Below, in pieces: positions 27,401 to 36,366 of a stretch of 64,000 nt of DNA. A program made the position numbers and the translations under genes. The stretch comes from Lachnospiraceae bacterium (GTDB lineage Bacteria > Bacillota > Clostridia > Lachnospirales > Lachnospiraceae), in contig JAFQCM010000056.1 in assembly GCA_017399445.1 (NCBI GenBank), positions 178,658 through 242,657 of the forward strand, read 5' to 3'. Every line of letters starts with the position of its first letter. Position 1 is the first letter of the stretch. Below the pieces are notes generated by a model, which made no database searches, was not told the DNA's origin, and saw nothing but the letters and a program-made list of their open reading frames with translations.

Positions 27401-28474
27401 ATGAAGCAGGAAAAATATCGGTTTGATGGGGAAGTGTCTCAGATAGTGAAAGGAATTGCTATTATAATTATGGTATTTCATCATCTGTTTGGTAATTTGG
27501 AATGGGTGATGGAAGGAAATCGGTTTTTTTCTATTCCTTTTGGTAGTCAATCATTAGAATATTTCTTTGCAGTACCAGGAAAGATTTGTATTTCTATTTA
27601 TGCATTTCTTTCTGGATATGGTTTGTATACAAGTTACCAGCATAAAAAACAGAATGCAAAAACTGCTGCAAAAAGAGTGTTTTCTGTATTGATAAATTGG
27701 TGGCTGATTGTACTGTTGTGTTTTCTTCCATTGGCAATTATTTGTGAACAGCAGATAGATTATAAGACGGTGTTGAAGCACTTATTGTTAATAGAAAATA
27801 GATGGTGTCCTTTTGCAGATTATTTGCTGTTCTATGTGACAGCACTTGTTACTTATCCGGCTATTCATTGGTTATTAAATAAAGTAAATAGACCTTTTTT
27901 GTTTTTCCTTGGAACCCCTTTTGTGGGAATGGCTGTACGAAAAGCGATAGATTTGACTGTTCCACAAGGAATTTTATATCAGATACTTTATTTTTACTTT
28001 TTATACATAGCATATATAATAGCAGGAAGCTGTGTGTGCCAAAGCAAGATATTTATAAAGGCACATAACTGGTTAAATAGTAAAAAGTGGAATAAGGTAT
28101 GGATCAAAGTTATTTTAGTATTTACAGTAATTCCTGTTCGCTGGTTGGTAAAAAATAAACTTATATTTGACTCATTTTTGGCAACAATGGTGGTATTTCT
28201 TCTTGTAGAAATTATTCAAGAAAGACAACACAGTCTTATTTTTCGAGGAATGCATTTTTTAGGAAAGCATAGTACGAATATTTGGTTTATGCATGCTGTT
28301 TTCTTTTTCACTTTTGGGGAGTATACACAATGGATTGTTTACTTGCCTAGGGTACCTTTGGTGATAATGATATGGTGTATTGTGTGCTGTTTGCCATTTT
28401 CTTCTATAATCAATTTACTACAACAAAAACTTTGGTATATACTTGAAAAAATAATTAAAAAGGAAGAATCTTAA
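27401..28474 (+). CDS. Acyltransferase family 3-like membrane protein
   Basis: The ATG at 27401 has GTAGGTGG 5 nt upstream and is preferred over an in-frame GTG nine bases earlier that overlaps that site. The 357-residue protein has about ten helices and an N-terminus SQIVKGIAIIIMVFHHLFGN, where the H-H pair takes the place of the usual catalytic His. A second helix ends AFLSGYGLYTSY. It is a divergent acyltransferase-3 protein, probably with the same general role as its upstream neighbour. A 78-bp gap follows before the SGNH gene, the largest between neighbouring genes in the operon; no terminator was seen there. Confidence 0.82.
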   Translation: MKQEKYRFDGEVSQIVKGIAIIIMVFHHLFGNLEWVMEGNRFFSIPFGSQSLEYFFAVPGKICISIYAFLSGYGLYTSYQHKKQNAKTAAKRVFSVLINWWLIVLLCFLPLAIICEQQIDYKTVLKHLLLIENRWCPFADYLLFYVTALVTYPAIHWLLNKVNRPFLFFLGTPFVGMAVRKAIDLTVPQGILYQILYFYFLYIAYIIAGSCVCQSKIFIKAHNWLNSKKWNKVWIKVILVFTVIPVRWLVKNKLIFDSFLATMVVFLLVEIIQERQHSLIFRGMHFLGKHSTNIWFMHAVFFFTFGEYTQWIVYLPRVPLVIMIWCIVCCLPFSSIINLLQQKLWYILEKIIKKEES

Positions 28475-28552
28475 TTTCTTTACAGGTTTATTTGCCTATG
28501 ATAGAATGGCACTGAAGACTTCTAAATATTGGAAACTTATAAGGAGATATAT

Positions 28553-29578
28553 ATGAAAAAATCATTTTTTATACAGTTAATGCAATGGATAGGTGCACTG
28601 TTATTGGCCATGGCAATTGTTTCGGTGGTTGGATTCTTCTATTACAGACCGGTAGGATGGCTAGAACGTGACAAAAATGCAACTTCAGCAGTGTGGGAGC
28701 CCAATACAGTTGTGGTTAATTTTCTTGAAGGAGGAGGTATTACAAGAGTGGATAGTCATGGATATACCAATCCTTGGGGAAAAGAATTGGATGATGAATT
28801 AGTTCTTTGTATAGGAGCCTCATATGTTCAAAGTAAGGAGGTAATGGAGAACAAAAAGTATACTTCTCTTTTAAATGAAATGCTGACTTCGGAGGACAAG
28901 CTTAAGGTGTATAATTTGTCTCGAGATGCATATTTGTATCCTGAAATTGTAGCTGGTTTTTCAGCAGCAATACAAGAGTTTCCACAGACAAAGGTTGCGG
29001 TAATTGACATTTCTAATACTGATTATTCATTGGAAGAACTTAAAAAAGCATTGATTCAGAGAGAATATTCCCCAGAGCAGACTGGAGATAAGCTTTATGC
29101 AGAGTTGCCTGCAATAGAAAAGATAAAGATTAAAGTAAAAGACTATTTTCCTATTACCAGTATTTTGAAGCATCAGATGTCCCAGATGCAGGGGGAAGGA
29201 GTAGATGTAACCGGAGCAACCAAGAGAACACAGGAGGTGTCTGAAGCACAGTATGGGGAAGCTTTAGATGCTACCATGAAGCAAATGAGAGAAGCTTTTT
29301 CCGGAGAGATTATTATTTTGTATCATCCATCAGTTTTACTCAATGAAGATGGAAGTATGAGTCTCAATCAGCCGAAATATCGTGATGTTTTTGAAGAAAT
29401 GTGCCAGCAGAATGGAATTGTATTTGCTGATATGGGAGATGATTTTTTACAGGCTTATGAAGAAAGAAAAGAAGTTCCATATGGTTTCCAGAATGTTACG
29501 ATAGGTGAAGGACACTTGAATAAGTATGGTCATAAGATGATTGCAAAGCGACTTTACGATTTGATAGAAAAGGAGTAA
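28553..29578 (+). CDS. Membrane-anchored SGNH/GDSL-type hydrolase, O-acetyltransferase partner
   Basis: AAGGAG precedes the ATG at 28553. The 341-residue protein has one N-terminal membrane helix (about 5-28), then an extracytoplasmic domain with the block-I-like LCIGASYVQS (Ser near 90) and the block-V-like GEGHLNKYGHKMIAKRL (His near 320). This fits an SGNH fold, although the usual GDS is GAS. The MBOAT gene starts 4 bp downstream. MBOAT plus SGNH pairs such as PatA/PatB and AlgI/AlgJ move acetyl groups through the membrane onto an external polysaccharide. The catalytic Asp was not assigned. Confidence 0.8.
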   Translation: MKKSFFIQLMQWIGALLLAMAIVSVVGFFYYRPVGWLERDKNATSAVWEPNTVVVNFLEGGGITRVDSHGYTNPWGKELDDELVLCIGASYVQSKEVMENKKYTSLLNEMLTSEDKLKVYNLSRDAYLYPEIVAGFSAAIQEFPQTKVAVIDISNTDYSLEELKKALIQREYSPEQTGDKLYAELPAIEKIKIKVKDYFPITSILKHQMSQMQGEGVDVTGATKRTQEVSEAQYGEALDATMKQMREAFSGEIIILYHPSVLLNEDGSMSLNQPKYRDVFEEMCQQNGIVFADMGDDFLQAYEERKEVPYGFQNVTIGEGHLNKYGHKMIAKRLYDLIEKE

Positions 29579-29582
29579 TATA

Positions 29583-30995
29583 ATGGTTTTTTTATCAATA
29601 GAATTTTTGGTTTATATGATAGTGCTGCTGTGTGCCATGTGTTTTGTAAAGAAGCAGCAGCATCTGTTGCTTTTGGTGGCAAGCTATTTCTTTTATCTTT
29701 GGAATGACTGGCGCATGTTGCTATTGCTGGCTGCTGAGACTGGAGCAGTGTATTTCATAGAATGTAGGATGGGGAAAGAGCAAGATAAGAAAAAGAAAAA
29801 ATTGCTGTTAACAGTGGGCGTGATTACGTTGTTAATTGTGCTAGGATTTTTTAAATATTATAACTTTTTTGTGGATTCAATTTGTGCAGTTTTTCGGGTA
29901 CAAAATTCTTTTGCATTAAATATTATTCTGCCTCTAGGAATTTCTTATTATACATTTCAAGGCCTAAGTCTTTTGTTAGATGTATATTACGGAAAGATAG
30001 AAGCAGAAAAAGATTTTGTAAAGGTGGCATTGTGCATAGGTTTTTTCCCGCAGATTACTGCCGGACCTATTGTAAAAGCAAAAGATATGCTGGTTCAGCT
30101 TAAGGAAGTAAAGCCGGTTAATTGGGATAATATTGCTCAAGGTGCACAGATTTTTCTAATGGGTATATTTAAGAAAAAAGTAATTGCAGACCGTATAGGA
30201 GTACAAGTAGATGCCGTATTTGGAGCACCACAGGTGTACAGTGCAGGCTCCCTGGCTTTAGCAGCAGTGGCATATTCCATTCAGATATATTGCGATTTTT
30301 CCGGCTATTCTGACATGGCTATTGGAGTAGCCAGAATGATGGGATTTGATTTGGGAAGGAATTTTAATCTTCCTTATTTTGCAAAAAATACTTCAGAATT
30401 CTGGAGACGATGGCATATCAGCTTGTCTACCTGGTTTCGCGACTATGTTTACATTCCATTGGGGGGAAGCAGGAAGGGAAAAGTTCGAACATATTTAAAT
30501 TTGATTATTACCATGATGCTGAGTGGTTTGTGGCATGGAGCCAGCTGGCAGTTTGTATTATGGGGAGCAATATATGGAATAACAAATGCACTCTATAAAA
30601 TATATAGTGATTTTTGTAAGCCATACCGTGAGAAATGGGCAAAGCTGCCGGGAAAAAAAGTAAGAATAATTCTTGCTATAGTTTTGAATTTTCTTCTTGT
30701 AACAACTATTCAGATTTTTTTCCGGGCAGAAAGTATTGCTGATGTATGGATTATTATGAAGCGCATTTTTACTGGTGCAGAAGGGGTAGCGTATTATTAT
30801 GTATACACCATTATTTATGGTGTCCTGTTGGTAATATTTGAAACATGGAAATATATAAAAAATGATGGAAATGATATTTATATGAATCTGAATTTGGAGA
30901 AGTTTAGTGGTAAATTAGTGTTTTGTATTATAGTATGGCTGATTCTTTGTTTTGCTTATGTGGGAAGTAATGCCTTTATTTATGCACAGTTTTAA
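29583..30995 (+). CDS. MBOAT family O-acyltransferase (AlgI/DltB-like)
   Basis: The 470-residue, roughly eleven-helix protein has the family landmarks: ITAGPIVKAKDML, FWRRWHISLSTWFRDYVYIP with His near 277, and MLSGLWHGASWQF with the catalytic His near 318. MBOAT proteins hand acyl groups across the membrane. Here the partner is the SGNH protein whose gene ends 4 bp upstream and whose 3' end contains this gene's AAAAGGAG. The pair most likely O-acetylates the exported polysaccharide or peptidoglycan. AlgI and PatA are the closest functional models; DltB, which needs DltA/C/D, is less likely because those genes are absent. Confidence 0.93.
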   Translation: MVFLSIEFLVYMIVLLCAMCFVKKQQHLLLLVASYFFYLWNDWRMLLLLAAETGAVYFIECRMGKEQDKKKKKLLLTVGVITLLIVLGFFKYYNFFVDSICAVFRVQNSFALNIILPLGISYYTFQGLSLLLDVYYGKIEAEKDFVKVALCIGFFPQITAGPIVKAKDMLVQLKEVKPVNWDNIAQGAQIFLMGIFKKKVIADRIGVQVDAVFGAPQVYSAGSLALAAVAYSIQIYCDFSGYSDMAIGVARMMGFDLGRNFNLPYFAKNTSEFWRRWHISLSTWFRDYVYIPLGGSRKGKVRTYLNLIITMMLSGLWHGASWQFVLWGAIYGITNALYKIYSDFCKPYREKWAKLPGKKVRIILAIVLNFLLVTTIQIFFRAESIADVWIIMKRIFTGAEGVAYYYVYTIIYGVLLVIFETWKYIKNDGNDIYMNLNLEKFSGKLVFCIIVWLILCFAYVGSNAFIYAQF

Positions 30996-31020
30996 TATGT
31001 AAAAAGATAGGGTGGTTTGT

Positions 31021-34000
31021 ATGAGAAAAAAAACAGTATTCATAATAGCAGCAATATTACTTTTATTTATAAATATAAATTCCATGGCTGTATGTGCAAA
31101 GGAAGAATTTACTTCAGTAAATCCGGTAATAGATGTTGGAGAAAAGATATATGTTCAACATGATGCAGATAACAATGACATTTATGATTTGCAAAAATCG
31201 GGGACAGGCACTACAACAGTTTATGAATTAGTTTTGGCGGAATTTACAGCTAATAAAGCATGGACTACTAGTGGAGAATTTATTGATAATGTGGCAGAAA
31301 AGCCTCATGGAGCTACTGCACCGGATAAATATATTTCAGTTACTGCCAATGAACAGTATTTTATAAAAACATATGGAGTAGGTTATAATACTGGTGGAAC
31401 ATGGTATGCACCTGTATTGTTTTTGGATGACAATGATACTGTTATAGCAGATGTACTTACAAATACATTAAGTGCAAGTAAAGCAGGTGTAATGATAACA
31501 GTTCCGGAAAATGCAACTAAGATGCATTTAACTATGTATAACAACCAAAGTTTTTCATTGCAAAAAGTGTTAAATCTAACGGATGAGGAGTTTGATAATC
31601 TACCAATTAATAGAACCAAACTTGAAAATGATGTTAATCAGATGTATGAACAATATCAAAAAGATAGAACTGTATACAAGAAACCTAATAAGGCATACGT
31701 AACCTTTGTAAATGATGATACCAGGGCATCAATGAGTGAGTATGCAGATTTATTTATAGATAAAGGTGTTCCTTTGGTATTGGCTACAGTTCCAGAGATG
31801 TTAATTGAAGATGCATACAATCAAACGGAAACCAGATTAGAAGTTGCAAGGAGAGTGGAAGCAGCAGGCGGAGAGATTATAGCTCATAATGGCGGAGTTT
31901 TAACACAGGAAGGTTTTTCTGATTATAATACTATGTATTCCTTTTTTGTCAGAACGAAACAGTTGTTTAACTATTATGATTTTGATGTGAATGGAATTAT
32001 TCTGGCAGGTGGGTTAGGACAAGTAACTGGTGCACAGGAATCGGAGGAGTGGGCTAGTTCAATATATAGTTATTCTGATTTATATGGTGTAGAATATGAT
32101 AGAAAAGAGATTGCTTTAGATTCTGCATACTATCATAAAAGAATCGGATTAGGAAATTTTGCAAGTGATTTATATGCAATAAAACAGGAAATAGATAATG
32201 CAATTACGAATAAATCATGGCTGGTATTTTATTTTCATGATTCAAGTGAAATAGACACTACAATTCTAGGGAAAGTTCTGGATTATGTAAATTCAAAAAA
32301 TGGAACAGATTTGGAAGTTGTTACCTATAAAGAAATGTATCAAAAATATGCGGTAAAAGAATCAGAAGTCACAAATACCAAGCATACATATTATGTTTCA
32401 AGTACAGGAACCTCCACAGTAGGCACCGATGAGAATAATCCAATGTCTTATGAAACAGCAAAAAGCAAAGCTTATGTAAGTGGAGATACTATCCTTTTTA
32501 AACGTGGAGATACTTTTTATGGGACATTTGATCCTACCATTGTTAAGGTTGATGAGGAAATAACAACTATTTCTTCTTATGGAGAAGGAGAATTACCAAA
32601 TATTTCCGGTTACAAAATTGTAAGTACGGAAGAAGCCTGGCAAGTGCATGAAGAAGGAATTTATAAAGTAGATTTAACAGATACACAATTTTTTTCCGGT
32701 CTTATGACAATCAGTGCTAATAGCACTAATATTGGATTTTTAGAGGATAGAGAAGGGGTAAAATATTTTAACAAAAAGAGTACCTTAACGGAACTTGAAA
32801 ATGAATGTGATTTTTATTGTGACAGAGATTGCTTGTATATAAAGTCATCAGAAAATCCATATAGCAAGTTAGGAGAACTTAAGTTAGCAACAAAAACCAA
32901 TTTACTTATTACACAATCTAACTTAAAGATTGAAAATATAGAATTTTCAGGTACAGGAGCTCATGGATTAGTAAATTCAGATGAAACAATTAAAAATGTA
33001 GAAATTTCAAATAATATCATTCAGGATATTGGAGGAAGTTATTTAAATGGAACAACAAGATATGGAAATGGAATAGAATTTTATGGTGCAAATGTTTCCA
33101 ATGTTGTTGTTAAAGATAATATTATAAGGAATGTGTATGATGTTGGTTTTACGATACAAGGGACCAAAGGTTCCGGAAAAAATATTATAGTTAAAAATAA
33201 CGTTTTTGTTAGTAATTCACAAGATTCAGAAGTATGGGAAAATGGAGCGGCTACGGGAATAGAGAGCTATGAATTTACCAATAATATTTCAGTGAATGCA
33301 GGACGAGGATGGGGCTATGACGCACGTTTGGAAAAATATGTTACAGCACATATTTTATTTTGGGGATACTCTATAGAAAATACAGATATATATTTCCATG
33401 ATAATACAGTTTACAATCCACGTAGAATATATTTTATAGAACAAACCTATGGAACAGATGTATTTTTTAAAGAGAATGATTATATTAAATCAGATTATAA
33501 TACATATTTCCTTGCAGAAGATAGCACAATTTTTAGAGATTCCTATAAAATAGCAGAAAAAGATAAATTTGTATCTGAATATCAGAAGGATGAACATTCT
33601 GTATTTTCATTGATAGAAGTGGAAGAACATAAAGTGAATGGAGCGGTAACTTTTAATGATATAAAGGAAATAAGGAAATTGTTTGGAGTGGAAGAAGAAC
33701 CAACGGTTATACCCAGTCCAACAACAATGGAGCCGAGTCCCACAGTAACAACGGAACCAAGTCCCACAGTAACAATGGAAGTAAGTCCAACAGTAACAGT
33801 GGAACTGAGTCCCACAGTAACAACGGAACCGAGTCCCACAGTAACAACGAAACCAAGTCCCACAGCAACAATGGTACCGACTTTAGCAGTAACAACAAAA
33901 CCCAGCCCAACAGCAACAATGGCACCGAGTTCAAAAGTAACAATGACACCAATTCCCACAGCAACAATGATACCAATTCCGACAGTAACAATGACACCAA

Positions 34001-34713
34001 TTCCAACAGCAACAATAGCACCAAGTCCAACAGCCAAACCGAAAATGACTTTAGGTCCAACCATAACTTCAACTCCAAAGATAACAGTGGAGCCAACAGC
34101 CATTCCATCACCAACAGTTAGTATACCTAAAAAAGGTACAAAACTTATAGATACAAAGAAAAATGTCATTTATACTGTCACCAAGTCAGGAAAAAGTGGA
34201 GGAACAGTCACATACACAAAACCTGTAAATAAGAATGTAACATCAGTATCTGTTTCTAAGAAAGTATCCATAGATGGTATTTCTTATAAAGTGACAGGAA
34301 TTGCCCCAAATGCTTTTAAAAATTGTAAGAAATTAAAGAAAGTGACCATTGGAAATAACGTAACTATAATTGGAAATTCGGCATTTAGTGGATGCAGTAA
34401 GTTAAAGACAGTGACCATAGGAACAAAGGTGACCACCATTGGAGCAAAAGCATTTTATAAATGTAGTGCGCTTACCAAAATAACTATTCCATCTAAAGTG
34501 AATAAAATCGAAAAGCAGGCATTTTATAAATGCAAAAATTTAAAGAACATAAGTATAAAAACCACTAAGCTTACTAGTAAAAAGGTGGGAAGTAAAGCCT
34601 TTCAGGGTATTAATTCAAAAGCAACTATTAAGGTACCAAAACAAAAATTAAGTGCTTATAAAAAGTTATTAAAGGCAAAAGGAATTGGCGTAGATGTAGA
34701 AGTTAAAAAATAA
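31021..34713 (+). CDS. Large secreted protein: deacetylase-like, beta-helix, Pro/Thr repeat and leucine-rich (BspA-type) domains
   Basis: I start at ATG 31021 (1230 aa); an upstream in-frame GTG lacks a better site. A signal peptide of about 28 residues precedes a beta-sandwich ending VPENATKMHLTMY. A NodB-like barrel follows (about 220-445, TFVNDDTRASMS and GGEIIAHNGGVL). A parallel beta-helix spans about 455-880, with IGGSYLNGTTRYGNGIE. A stalk of about 130 residues is made of PSPTVTTE-like repeats. The last part has LRR_5 repeats (AFKNCKKLKKVTIGNNVT and similar), then KVPKQKLSAYKKLLKAKG. There is no LPxTG motif or membrane tail. The first two domains match the lipoprotein at 24564, and the helix matches the one at 22792. 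It is probably an exported surface or matrix protein. Confidence 0.85.
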   Translation: MRKKTVFIIAAILLLFININSMAVCAKEEFTSVNPVIDVGEKIYVQHDADNNDIYDLQKSGTGTTTVYELVLAEFTANKAWTTSGEFIDNVAEKPHGATAPDKYISVTANEQYFIKTYGVGYNTGGTWYAPVLFLDDNDTVIADVLTNTLSASKAGVMITVPENATKMHLTMYNNQSFSLQKVLNLTDEEFDNLPINRTKLENDVNQMYEQYQKDRTVYKKPNKAYVTFVNDDTRASMSEYADLFIDKGVPLVLATVPEMLIEDAYNQTETRLEVARRVEAAGGEIIAHNGGVLTQEGFSDYNTMYSFFVRTKQLFNYYDFDVNGIILAGGLGQVTGAQESEEWASSIYSYSDLYGVEYDRKEIALDSAYYHKRIGLGNFASDLYAIKQEIDNAITNKSWLVFYFHDSSEIDTTILGKVLDYVNSKNGTDLEVVTYKEMYQKYAVKESEVTNTKHTYYVSSTGTSTVGTDENNPMSYETAKSKAYVSGDTILFKRGDTFYGTFDPTIVKVDEEITTISSYGEGELPNISGYKIVSTEEAWQVHEEGIYKVDLTDTQFFSGLMTISANSTNIGFLEDREGVKYFNKKSTLTELENECDFYCDRDCLYIKSSENPYSKLGELKLATKTNLLITQSNLKIENIEFSGTGAHGLVNSDETIKNVEISNNIIQDIGGSYLNGTTRYGNGIEFYGANVSNVVVKDNIIRNVYDVGFTIQGTKGSGKNIIVKNNVFVSNSQDSEVWENGAATGIESYEFTNNISVNAGRGWGYDARLEKYVTAHILFWGYSIENTDIYFHDNTVYNPRRIYFIEQTYGTDVFFKENDYIKSDYNTYFLAEDSTIFRDSYKIAEKDKFVSEYQKDEHSVFSLIEVEEHKVNGAVTFNDIKEIRKLFGVEEEPTVIPSPTTMEPSPTVTTEPSPTVTMEVSPTVTVELSPTVTTEPSPTVTTKPSPTATMVPTLAVTTKPSPTATMAPSSKVTMTPIPTATMIPIPTVTMTPIPTATIAPSPTAKPKMTLGPTITSTPKITVEPTAIPSPTVSIPKKGTKLIDTKKNVIYTVTKSGKSGGTVTYTKPVNKNVTSVSVSKKVSIDGISYKVTGIAPNAFKNCKKLKKVTIGNNVTIIGNSAFSGCSKLKTVTIGTKVTTIGAKAFYKCSALTKITIPSKVNKIEKQAFYKCKNLKNISIKTTKLTSKKVGSKAFQGINSKATIKVPKQKLSAYKKLLKAKGIGVDVEVKK
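33701..34112 (+). repeat. Degenerate tandem repeats coding a Pro/Ser/Thr stalk
   Basis: About 15 imperfect copies of a 24-30 bp unit coding PSPTVTTE and variants (PIPTATM, PSPTATMAP). Such Pro/Thr stretches act as extended, often glycosylated linkers. The low-complexity DNA also opens long but meaningless frames on the other strand. Confidence 0.85.
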
Positions 34714-34729
34714 GAATATGGCAATACAA

Positions 34730-34770
34730 AAACACCACATCCCATAATAATTATGGTCCATGTGGTGTTT
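34730..34770. terminator. Bidirectional terminator at the end of the polysaccharide operon
   Basis: AAACACCACAT and ATGTGGTGTTT form a long stem, with an inner CATAAT/ATTATG pairing. It carries A-runs before and T-runs after, so it can serve the operon on + and the facing gene on -. Confidence 0.85.
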
Positions 34771-34799
34771 AAAAATATTTTATAATCTATTTTGGAAGA

Positions 34800-36047
34800 C
34801 TATTCTTTAATATCTACCATTTCCAAGTCTTTCATCAATCCCAAACGATAATTAATCTTATTATAGGCATCATTAGAGGAAGTTCCATTTTTCTTACAGT
34901 ATCTTGAGTAACTGATAGCACTAAAGAAACGATGTATCCAGGCAATAGGGAGCAAAATTTTGTATTTCTTAGCATAAGAAAATTTATCTTTTAACTCTGA
35001 AGGACCTGGAAAGAGCATATGTAATTTTTGGGAAAAACCGGTGGAAGTGGCTTGCGTGTTGCGCATAAGGTAAAGGGACAAAGTGTCTGTACTAGCCCAT
35101 GCTTCAACAGATGTACCTTCTTCTCTTCCCACAGTAAGTATATCCACCAGTAAGGTTTCATTTAAACAATGCTTTTTATATTCTACTGATAATATGGAAT
35201 CATCCATTCCCAGATATTGTACGCAAATTTTAAATATAGCATCACAAAAAACATCATATTTCAGTTTTTTCATAACATTCCAAAAGTGAGGAACATCAAT
35301 TTTCCCATAATAAGCATTTACATATAGTGTAATATCAACCAAATATCGCAGTGGAAGACCTTCAAAAGCGAAATGCTTGGCAATATGGAATATCTGATAA
35401 ATTAAATGCTGCTCATAACCTAATGTAGTAATAGGCACATTGCAGGCAGTAGTCTGGAGCAGCGTTTCCGGTGCTGACAATTGTAACTGTTTCAAAAGAT
35501 CTGCCTGTAAACCAGTATAATCTTCCCACAGACAATCATGAAGTTCTATTTTTAAGAAACGGCTGCCTTGGTTAATTTTATACACAGGAACATGGTCTTT
35601 GGAAGCAGCTTCTACAAAAGAATATCCAAGTTCCTGTAATAATGCTTCCATGGAAGGACGTTCTTCTGGTGATATAAGAATATCAGAATCTGCAGAAAAA
35701 CGCATATTTGGTGCAGGATATAAAGTTGCTAAAGCAATGCCTTTGAAAATAATAGGATGTAACCCTCTGTTTTTGGCTTCTTGCAACACATGTCCCAATT
35801 CCTGAAAGGAAAGCAATTGTCGGAAGCCTTTTTGAAAGACAACTTCTTTCCAGGTATTCAAAACCTCAGCATCGGAACCATGGGCTTCAGAAATCTGAGA
35901 CACATTGTGATATACTATGCCGGCAAGTTTTCCCGCAGTCAGAATAGGATAAGCATTTTTCCAAGAAATTTCTGTATCCGGAATATAGTTTTCGTGGTGA
36001 ATAGAGGTTTTCACCAACGCTAAAATCTGTTCATACAATAGTTTCAT
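34800..36047 (-). CDS. Nucleotidyltransferase family protein (NTP_transf_5)
   Basis: The 415-residue protein has the NTP_transf_5 pattern: IIFKGIALATLYPAPNMRFS followed by ADSDILI, where the two acidic residues mimic the DxD metal site of nucleotidyltransferases. A mostly helical C-terminal part follows (IYQIFHIAKHFAFEGLPLRYLVDI). Such proteins occur with capsule and peptide-modification clusters, and their reaction is not well established. AAGAGGTG lies upstream of the ATG. It faces the polysaccharide operon across a shared terminator and is likely a single-gene unit with its own promoter. A link to the polymer is inferred from position only. Confidence 0.8.
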   Translation of the reverse strand: MKLLYEQILALVKTSIHHENYIPDTEISWKNAYPILTAGKLAGIVYHNVSQISEAHGSDAEVLNTWKEVVFQKGFRQLLSFQELGHVLQEAKNRGLHPIIFKGIALATLYPAPNMRFSADSDILISPEERPSMEALLQELGYSFVEAASKDHVPVYKINQGSRFLKIELHDCLWEDYTGLQADLLKQLQLSAPETLLQTTACNVPITTLGYEQHLIYQIFHIAKHFAFEGLPLRYLVDITLYVNAYYGKIDVPHFWNVMKKLKYDVFCDAIFKICVQYLGMDDSILSVEYKKHCLNETLLVDILTVGREEGTSVEAWASTDTLSLYLMRNTQATSTGFSQKLHMLFPGPSELKDKFSYAKKYKILLPIAWIHRFFSAISYSRYCKKNGTSSNDAYNKINYRLGLMKDLEMVDIKE

Positions 36048-36224
36048 TAGTTCACCTCTTAAATAAGTATTATTAAAACGAATATAATTCTAAATCTATT
36101 ATATTCGTTCTTACATTGTCTGGCAAGTTTTTCTTATGCTTTTTTGGGTAATTAGTACCATGAATTGTTTTCATTTGACTTTTGGTTAAAATTTTAAATC
36201 TAAGAAATTCAAGCAAGTGTTCTA

Positions 36225-36253
36225 TTGACAAGTACAAACATTAATGCTACGAT
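36225..36253 (+). promoter_or_regulatory. Promoter of mnmA
   Basis: A consensus TTGACA (36225-36230), a 17-bp spacer and TACGAT (36248-36253). The transcript would have a leader of about 105 nt. The 36048-36224 part of this gap is AT-rich with no feature seen. Confidence 0.7.
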
Positions 36254-36264
36254 ATACAAAACTT

Positions 36265-36337
36265 GATATAGCATTTTCAAAGTGCTGTATCAGAGGCAAA
36301 TGGAAAAGGTGGGCACCGTTAGGTACCTGCTTTTTTT
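36265..36337 (+). other. Structured mnmA leader with terminator-like second hairpin
   Basis: Hairpin 1: GATATAGCA (36265-36273) with TGCTGTATC (36283-36291). Hairpin 2: GGGCACC with GGTACCT (36311-36327), one mismatch, then GC and seven T (36331-36337). The layout promoter, hairpin, terminator-like hairpin, gene suggests attenuation. No effector is evident. Confidence 0.4.
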
Positions 36338-36366
36338 GACGGAAATTAATTGGTAGGAGGTAAGCT

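Noticed and set aside
33582..34169. Long - strand frames of 195 and 135 residues
   Set aside because: They arise from the low-complexity tandem repeats of the Pro/Thr stalk; the translations are Val/Gly or Leu repeats with no family features or ribosome site.
34600..34713. Sortase anchor at the end of the large secreted protein
   Set aside because: The end is KVPKQKLSAYKKLLKAKG and more Lys, with no LPxTG motif, hydrophobic stretch or final basic cluster after one.
9938..36047. Polysaccharide region as a horizontally acquired island with mobile ends
   Set aside because: Only a MITE-like repeat lies at the left end. No integrase, tRNA, or direct-repeat ends were seen. AT-richness is compatible with transfer but does not show it.
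36308..36337. T-box riboswitch upstream of mnmA (AGGTGGGCACCG resembles the T-box core)
   Set aside because: The leader is only about 105 nt, has no stem I or specifier region, and mnmA is not a usual T-box target.
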